Source: Thermoplasmata archaeon
GTDB taxonomy: Archaea; Thermoplasmatota; Thermoplasmata; Lutacidiplasmatales; UBA184
Length of the DNA: 10,538 bases
Direction of reading: 5' to 3'
NCBI GenBank assembly: GCA_021848165.1
Contig: JAJZMW010000005.1
Span: 1 to 10,538 of the forward strand
This document shows positions 5,858-10,538 of the stretch, piece by piece. The position numbers and the translations under genes were made by a program. Each line of letters begins with the position of its first letter. The stretch's first letter is position 1. The notes beneath the pieces were generated by a model. It saw only the letters and a program-made list of their open reading frames with translations. It was not told where the DNA came from and did not search any database.

Positions 5858-6484
5858 GTGCGCGACGCCGTCGACCCGGCGACCTGGGGTCAGTGCCTGT
5901 TCTGCGGCGACGCCGTCCCCCCGGGCTCCGCCATCTGCCCGATCTGCGGCGCCGAGAACCCGGTGCGCGCGGCGCAGCTCCGCACCGCCCCCAAGCCGGT
6001 CCGCCGGAAGCTCCGCGCGCTCGGCACGCTGCGGACGCTCATCGTGGTGGTGGCGATCGTGCTGCTCGCCTGGGCGGTGATCACGCCGACGCTCCAGGGG
6101 CCGCCCGTGATCTCGGACCCGCTCACGCAGAGCGGAACCTACATCATCGCTCCGTCGAACGTGACGGTCCTCGCGGGGGAGGTGACCGGGGCCGACTACA
6201 TCCTCGGCAACTTCTCGGTGATCGCCCCGTTCGCGCTCTCGGTCGGGATGATCGTCTACAACAGCAGCGAATACACGGCGCGGCTCGCCGGGGACGCCGT
6301 CGGGAACCAGAGCTACCTCGCCCCGACCTCGAACGGACGGATCGACTTCGTGGCGCTCTACACCGACACGTTCTACTTCGTCTTCTTCAACCCGTACCCG
6401 ACCAGCACGAACTTCACCGAGCACGTGTACATCTCGACGCAGTACACGCCGAGCGTGCAATCGTTCGACGTCGCCCGAGCGTAG
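5858..6484 (+). CDS. Zinc-ribbon, single-pass membrane protein with sequon-rich outer domain (function unknown)
   Basis: I do not recognise a named family. The 208-residue product has an N-terminal zinc ribbon with CLFC (13-16) and CPIC (27-30), a basic linker (about 43-59, many Arg/Lys), one membrane helix (about 60-76), and a beta-rich domain of about 130 residues rich in aromatic residues, Ser, Thr and Asn. The basic residues before the helix predict the ribbon inside and the C-terminal domain outside. That outer domain carries five N-x-S/T sequons (Asn101, 118, 135, 150 and 185), consistent with archaeal N-glycosylation. The strand pattern near 166-194, with FYFVFFNP, loosely recalls GOLD-like or beta-sandwich domains, but this is a guess. 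Start is GTG at 5858, the only start just before the ribbon; a weak TATA-like element lies about 27 nt upstream. The gene converges on kptA with a 13-bp gap. Confidence 0.75.
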   Translation: MRDAVDPATWGQCLFCGDAVPPGSAICPICGAENPVRAAQLRTAPKPVRRKLRALGTLRTLIVVVAIVLLAWAVITPTLQGPPVISDPLTQSGTYIIAPSNVTVLAGEVTGADYILGNFSVIAPFALSVGMIVYNSSEYTARLAGDAVGNQSYLAPTSNGRIDFVALYTDTFYFVFFNPYPTSTNFTEHVYISTQYTPSVQSFDVARA

Positions 6485-6497
6485 GCGCTCGGTCCGC

Positions 6498-7163
6498 CTA
6501 CGCGTCGCGGGGGGCCTCGGTCGGAGGCGCGGCCGGGGCGCGCTTGAGATACTCGGACGGGACCTGGTCGACCAGGAAGACCGTCTTGCCGGCGCGCATG
6601 ATCACGAGGCCGCCCGCGCGGGCGGCCCGGGTGTCGATCTCGAGCAGGACCGGGTGCGGGGTGCGGACGCTGCCGGCGGCGCGCGCGTCCTCCGCGGTCT
6701 TCGAGAGATGGACCCTCTTGCGGTCGGACGGCTTGAGCCCGACCTCGAGCACGATCGCCGCCTCCTCCTCGGTCACGGGATAGTAGAGCTGGTCGGGGAT
6801 GTTCTCCGTGGGGAGGTCGAGCGCGACCTCGACCGTGTGGCCGTACGTCGCCCGGATCATGTCGTCGCGGACCTCGTAGCGGCCCTTCGCGTCGGTCTCC
6901 GCGATCGCGACGAAGTGATGGACCCGCAGCCAAGGATAGCCGCGGTGGCGCTGGCTCACCGCGCGGACGATCTGCGGCAGGGAGACCCAGCCGTGCTCGT
7001 CCATGGGGAGACCGTAGCGATCGGGGAAGTGGCGCAGGATCCCGGTGAGCACCCGGCCGAGGTGGTCGAGCTCGCGGTCGTCCATGAGGAACCGGCCCTC
7101 CTGCCCGCAGATCGGGCAGGCGGCGGCGCGGAAGTAGCCGTGCTGTTCGCACTCCCTCAGCAT
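6498..7163 (-). CDS. kptA: RNA 2'-phosphotransferase (Tpt1/KptA) with N-terminal zinc ribbon
   Basis: Tpt1/KptA moves an internal RNA 2'-phosphate to NAD+, releasing nicotinamide and ADP-ribose 1",2"-cyclic phosphate; in eukaryotes this finishes tRNA splicing, while the archaeal substrate is less clear. The 221-residue product begins with a short zinc ribbon (Cys5, His8, Cys16, Cys19). The catalytic domain follows: LTGILRHFPDRYGL (39-52, Arg44-His45), HGWVSL (57-62), IRATYGHT (103-110, Arg104), LYYPVTEEEA (126-135), RVHLSKTAEDA (150-160), and GSVRTPHPVLLEID (164-177, Arg167), giving a plausible Arg-His-Arg-Arg set. About 15 residues of Ala/Pro-rich tail end the protein. The ATG at 7163 is the first Met before the ribbon. 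The gene lies 20 bp after rpo11 on the same strand and is probably co-transcribed with it; a weak GCGTAAGG about 23 nt upstream could be an internal promoter. Confidence 0.93.
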   Translation of the reverse strand: MLRECEQHGYFRAAACPICGQEGRFLMDDRELDHLGRVLTGILRHFPDRYGLPMDEHGWVSLPQIVRAVSQRHRGYPWLRVHHFVAIAETDAKGRYEVRDDMIRATYGHTVEVALDLPTENIPDQLYYPVTEEEAAIVLEVGLKPSDRKRVHLSKTAEDARAAGSVRTPHPVLLEIDTRAARAGGLVIMRAGKTVFLVDQVPSEYLKRAPAAPPTEAPRDA

Positions 7164-7183
7164 GGGGGCTCTCTTCGGGGTCC

Positions 7184-7471
7184 TTACGCTTTGATCTTCT
7201 CGGCCTTCTTGTCGAAGTCGGAGAGCAGGTCGCCGTAGCCGTCCGCGAGGTCCTTGAGGACCCGCTTGAGGACCTGCTGGGGGCGCTCCCCTTTCGTCTT
7301 CAGGTAGAGCGTCGGCCGATCGAGATACGGGTGACCGAGGTAGTAGCGGGCCTCCACGACCTTCTCCTCGCTCTGGAGCGCCTCGACCAACGGGATGAGG
7401 AGGGTCTCTTCGCCCTTCGGCAGCTCGAGGCGGAGCGTATCGTGGTCCTTTTCGGCGACGCGGACGTCCAT
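7184..7471 (-). CDS. rpo11: DNA-directed RNA polymerase subunit Rpo11 (RpoL)
   Basis: Rpo11 pairs with Rpo3 to form the alpha-like platform on which archaeal RNA polymerase assembles, as Rpb11 does with Rpb3. The 95-residue length is usual for the family. Diagnostic segments are DTLRLELPKGEETLLIPLVEAL (about 11-32), the strand region VVEARYYLGHPYLDRPTLYLKT (about 38-59), and a charged C-terminal helix running from about 63 to the end. The ATG at 7471 gives the conserved MDVRVAEKDHDTLRL start. kptA follows after 20 bp, and purD is divergent 145 bp away, so this gene probably heads the rpo11-kptA transcript. No unusual residues seen. Confidence 0.95.
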   Translation of the reverse strand: MDVRVAEKDHDTLRLELPKGEETLLIPLVEALQSEEKVVEARYYLGHPYLDRPTLYLKTKGERPQQVLKRVLKDLADGYGDLLSDFDKKAEKIKA

Positions 7472-7504
7472 CGGCGAACCCAGAGGCGGTCCACTTTCGT
7501 CCCG

Positions 7505-7514
7505 TTCTTAACGG
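7505..7514 (-). promoter_or_regulatory. Possible TATA element for rpo11-kptA
   Basis: The minus strand reads CGTTAAGAAC here, centred about 37 nt before the ATG at 7471, which would leave a leader of about 10 nt. A weaker CGAAAGT run (7493-7499) sits at the leaderless distance of about 25 nt, so I cannot decide between the two by eye. Confidence 0.35.
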
Positions 7515-7586
7515 TGGCGGCCCGCCGGCGTCGGTCGCCCCGCGGACCGGACGGTTCGAGCGGGAGGGACCCCGGTTCCCGACGGC

Positions 7587-7594
7587 TTGATAAC
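7587..7594 (+). promoter_or_regulatory. TATA-like element for purD
   Basis: TTGATAAC is centred about 26-27 nt before the purD ATG at 7617, exactly the archaeal TATA-to-start spacing for a leaderless mRNA. It stands out from the surrounding GC-rich sequence, and no ribosome-binding motif lies just before the ATG. Confidence 0.55.
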
Positions 7595-7616
7595 CGCCCT
7601 CGGTTCGACACCCCGC

Positions 7617-9020
<1,404 letters not shown>

Positions 9021-9101
9021 CGTTCCCGCGCCGCTCGATCGCCCGACATCGGCGACCGCGTCGGACCGGGTACGGGCCCCGCCCGGGTCCCGTTCCGCGG
9101 A

Positions 9102-9138
9102 GGCGGCGGTCCTCGCGCCGCCGGAGCGGCCCGCGAGG
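9102..9138 (+). other. Two overlapping, mutually exclusive GC hairpins between purD and tfs
   Basis: This lies in the 163-bp gap between purD and tfs, where I see no gene or tRNA. GGCGGCG (9102-9108) pairs perfectly with CGCCGCC (9116-9122) over a 7-nt loop. Alternatively CCTCGCG (9111-9117) pairs with CGCGAGG (9132-9138), with an inner CCGC/GCGG stem (9118-9121 with 9126-9129), a CGGA tetraloop and a CC bulge, giving about 11 bp. The two forms share bases and cannot coexist. No T-run follows, so it does not look like a standard archaeal terminator. Such stems also arise by chance at this GC content. Confidence 0.3.
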
Positions 9139-9149
9139 CGCGCGCATAC

Positions 9150-9160
9150 CGTAAAATACG
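9150..9160 (+). promoter_or_regulatory. TATA-like element for the tfs-asnS unit
   Basis: CGTAAAATACG is centred about 29 nt before the tfs ATG at 9184, consistent with a leaderless start. A near copy, GGTAAAATCGA (9169-9179), follows 19 bp downstream but is only about 10 nt from the ATG, too close to serve this start. These are the most A-rich runs in the intergenic region. Confidence 0.55.
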
Positions 9161-9183
9161 CCCCGGGCGGTAAAATCGATCCC

Positions 9184-9495
9184 ATGTTCTGCCCGAAGTG
9201 CCATCGGTTGATGCGTCCGGATACCGCCGCGAAGGCGTGGCGATGCACGGGGTGTGGCCACCGACTCCCGCTCGGGAGCGGGGTCGAGGTGGGCCGCTCC
9301 GACGCCTCGGGGCGGACCGTGGCGGTGGTCGAGGAGACGAAGACCGCGACGCTGCCGACGACCGAGGAGCAATGCCCGAAGTGCGGCCACGACACCGCGT
9401 TCTGGGTGCTCCGTCAGACCCGGGGCGCGGACGAACCCGAGACGCGCATCTTCGAGTGCACGAAGTGCGGCCACAAGTGGCGAGAGTACCAGTGA
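9184..9495 (+). CDS. tfs: Transcription elongation factor S (TFS, archaeal TFIIS-like)
   Basis: TFS enters the RNA polymerase funnel and stimulates cleavage of backtracked transcripts, rescuing arrest and aiding proofreading. The 103-residue product has both zinc ribbons of the family: Cys3/Cys6/Cys21/Cys24 in the N-terminal ribbon (FCPKCHRLM, WRCTGCGH) and Cys64/Cys67/Cys92/Cys95 in the C-terminal one (QCPKCGHD, FECTKCGHKWREY). The acidic pair Asp83-Glu84 in RGADEPET sits at the hairpin tip where the catalytic DE of TFIIS/TFS lies, so this is an active cleavage factor and not an inhibitory TFS4-like paralog. Length is normal. A TATA-like element about 29 nt upstream suggests a leaderless mRNA. 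The stop overlaps the GTG start of asnS (GTGA), so the two are probably one operon with translational coupling. Confidence 0.97.
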   Translation: MFCPKCHRLMRPDTAAKAWRCTGCGHRLPLGSGVEVGRSDASGRTVAVVEETKTATLPTTEEQCPKCGHDTAFWVLRQTRGADEPETRIFECTKCGHKWREYQ

Positions 9496-10538
9496 GCGCC
9501 CCCGCGCGACCGACCGCGATCGCCGTCGCGCTCGCGGGAACGCCGATCGGGAGCGAGCTCACCATCCGCGGGTGGGTCCAGCGCACGCGATCGAGCGGCG
9601 GGATCCTCTTCGCCGCCGTCCGGGACCGGACCGGCCTCCTCCAGGTGACCGCGCGCCGGGACGCGATCGGCGACGAGGCGTTCGACCGCTTCGAGCACGT
9701 GCAGGTCGAGGGGACCGTGATCGTGCACGGCACCCTCGCGGAGGACCGGCGCGCCCCGGGGGGGCGCGAGCTGCGCGCGCGATCGGTCGAGATCGTCGAC
9801 GCCGGCGAGCCGTTCCCGATCTTCCAGGAGCAGACGGAGGAGTTCCGCCTCGACCATCGCCACCTGGTCGTCCGCTCGCCGGACCTGGTCGCGATGTTCC
9901 GCCTCAAGGCGGAACTGTTGCGCGCCCTCCGGGAGTTCCTCGACCGGGAGGATGTCCTCGAGATGACCCCCCCGATCCTCACGGGGAACTCGGCGGAAGG
10001 CGGGGCGGAGGCGTTCGCGATCGACTACTTCGGCCGGCCCGGCTACCTCTCGCAGACCGCGCAGCTCTACCTCGAAGCGCTCGTCGTGCCGCACGAGCGC
10101 GTCTACGCCCTCACCCCGTCGTTCCGCGCAGAGAAGATGCGCACGCCGCGCCACCTCACGGAGTACCTCCACCTCGAGGTCGAGCTCGCCTGGTGCGACC
10201 TCGCCGAGCTCACCGCCTTCATCGAGCGGATGATCGAGCACGCGTGCCGGACCGTTGCGGCCCGCCGACCCCAGGAGCTCACCCTGCTCGGCCGGGATCC
10301 CCAGGAGCTCGCGGAGATCCGCGCCCCGTTCCCCCGGATGACGTACGAGGAGGCGCTCGCCGACCTGGTTCGGCAGGGGTTCGACCTCCGCTGGGGGGCC
10401 GACTTCGGCACCGCGGAGGAGCGGGCGCTCACCACGGGGCGCACGACGCCGATCTTCGTCACCCACTATCCGCGGGAGATCAAGGCGTTCTACATGCTGC
10501 GCTCCGCGACCGACCCGCGGACGGTGGAGGCGACCGAC
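9492..10538 (+). CDS. asnS: Asparaginyl-tRNA synthetase, 3'-truncated by the window edge
   Basis: A frame of 349 codons opens with GTG at 9492, overlapping the tfs stop as GTGA, and runs to the window end without a stop. Residues about 22-100 form the OB-fold anticodon-binding domain (LTIRGWVQ, LFAAVRDRTGLLQV). Class IIb catalytic motifs follow: the motif 1 region FLDREDVLEMTPPIL (149-163), GNSAEGGAEAF (165-175), LSQTAQLYLEAL (186-197) and motif 2 FRAEKMRTPRHLTEYLHLEVEL (split at 211-220 and 221-232). 'LTPSFRAEK...RTPRHLTEY' and 'THYPREIKAFYM' (324-335) fit AsnRS better than AspRS. Motif 3 lies beyond the edge. Presence of the OB domain argues against the archaeal AsnRS-like asparagine synthetase. 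An AspRS with relaxed specificity remains the main alternative. Confidence 0.88.
   Translation, partial: MSAPARPTAIAVALAGTPIGSELTIRGWVQRTRSSGGILFAAVRDRTGLLQVTARRDAIGDEAFDRFEHVQVEGTVIVHGTLAEDRRAPGGRELRARSVEIVDAGEPFPIFQEQTEEFRLDHRHLVVRSPDLVAMFRLKAELLRALREFLDREDVLEMTPPILTGNSAEGGAEAFAIDYFGRPGYLSQTAQLYLEALVVPHERVYALTPSFRAEKMRTPRHLTEYLHLEVELAWCDLAELTAFIERMIEHACRTVAARRPQELTLLGRDPQELAEIRAPFPRMTYEEALADLVRQGFDLRWGADFGTAEERALTTGRTTPIFVTHYPREIKAFYMLRSATDPRTVEATD

Noticed and set aside
7561..7581. CGGGA/TCCCG stem just upstream of the purD TATA element, considered as a purine operator or riboswitch part
   Set aside because: It is only a 5-bp stem with an 11-nt loop, expected by chance at this GC content.

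Overview
The window is a compact, very GC-rich (roughly 70% by eye) stretch of archaeal chromosome. Rpo11, transcription factor S, a Hef-type helicase, an HTH_10 regulator, archaeal-style KptA and an archaeal-type AsnRS all say archaeon. The gene set together with high GC suggests a euryarchaeal lineage, perhaps an uncultured high-GC Thermoplasmatota; that placement is inference, because no marker tree could be built. Almost every first gene of a transcription unit has a small AT-rich island about 25-30 nt upstream of its start codon, as expected for TATA boxes of leaderless transcripts.

Layout, left to right: (1) the N-terminal piece of a UbiD-family decarboxylase on the minus strand (1-189), divergent from a two-gene plus-strand unit of an HTH_10 regulator (270-995) overlapping dUTPase (992-1459). 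(2) A minus-strand Hef-like helicase without a nuclease domain (1464-3071), convergent with dut by only 4 bp and divergent from the next unit through one shared AT island. (3) A plus-strand membrane GT2 glycosyltransferase resembling carotenoid-acid (CrtQ) and HpnB-type enzymes (3132-4292), then an aldehyde dehydrogenase (4321-5808). (4) A zinc-ribbon, single-pass membrane protein with a sequon-rich outer domain (5858-6484). (5) A minus-strand rpo11-kptA unit (7471 down to 6498). (6) Divergent purD (7617-9020), a GC-rich structured intergenic segment, and a tfs-asnS overlapping pair (9184 to the window end).

Most of this is core information processing and nucleotide metabolism: transcription (Rpo11, TFS), RNA and translation (KptA, AsnRS), dNTP hygiene and fork repair (dUTPase, Hef), and purine synthesis (PurD). 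The less ordinary parts are the glycosyltransferase/ALDH pair, which pairs the two enzyme types used late in staphyloxanthin-like carotenoid synthesis; the unrecognised zinc-ribbon surface protein; and several promoter-proximal palindromes. I see no tRNA or rRNA gene, CRISPR array, insertion sequence or other mobile element, and no clear new multi-gene system.
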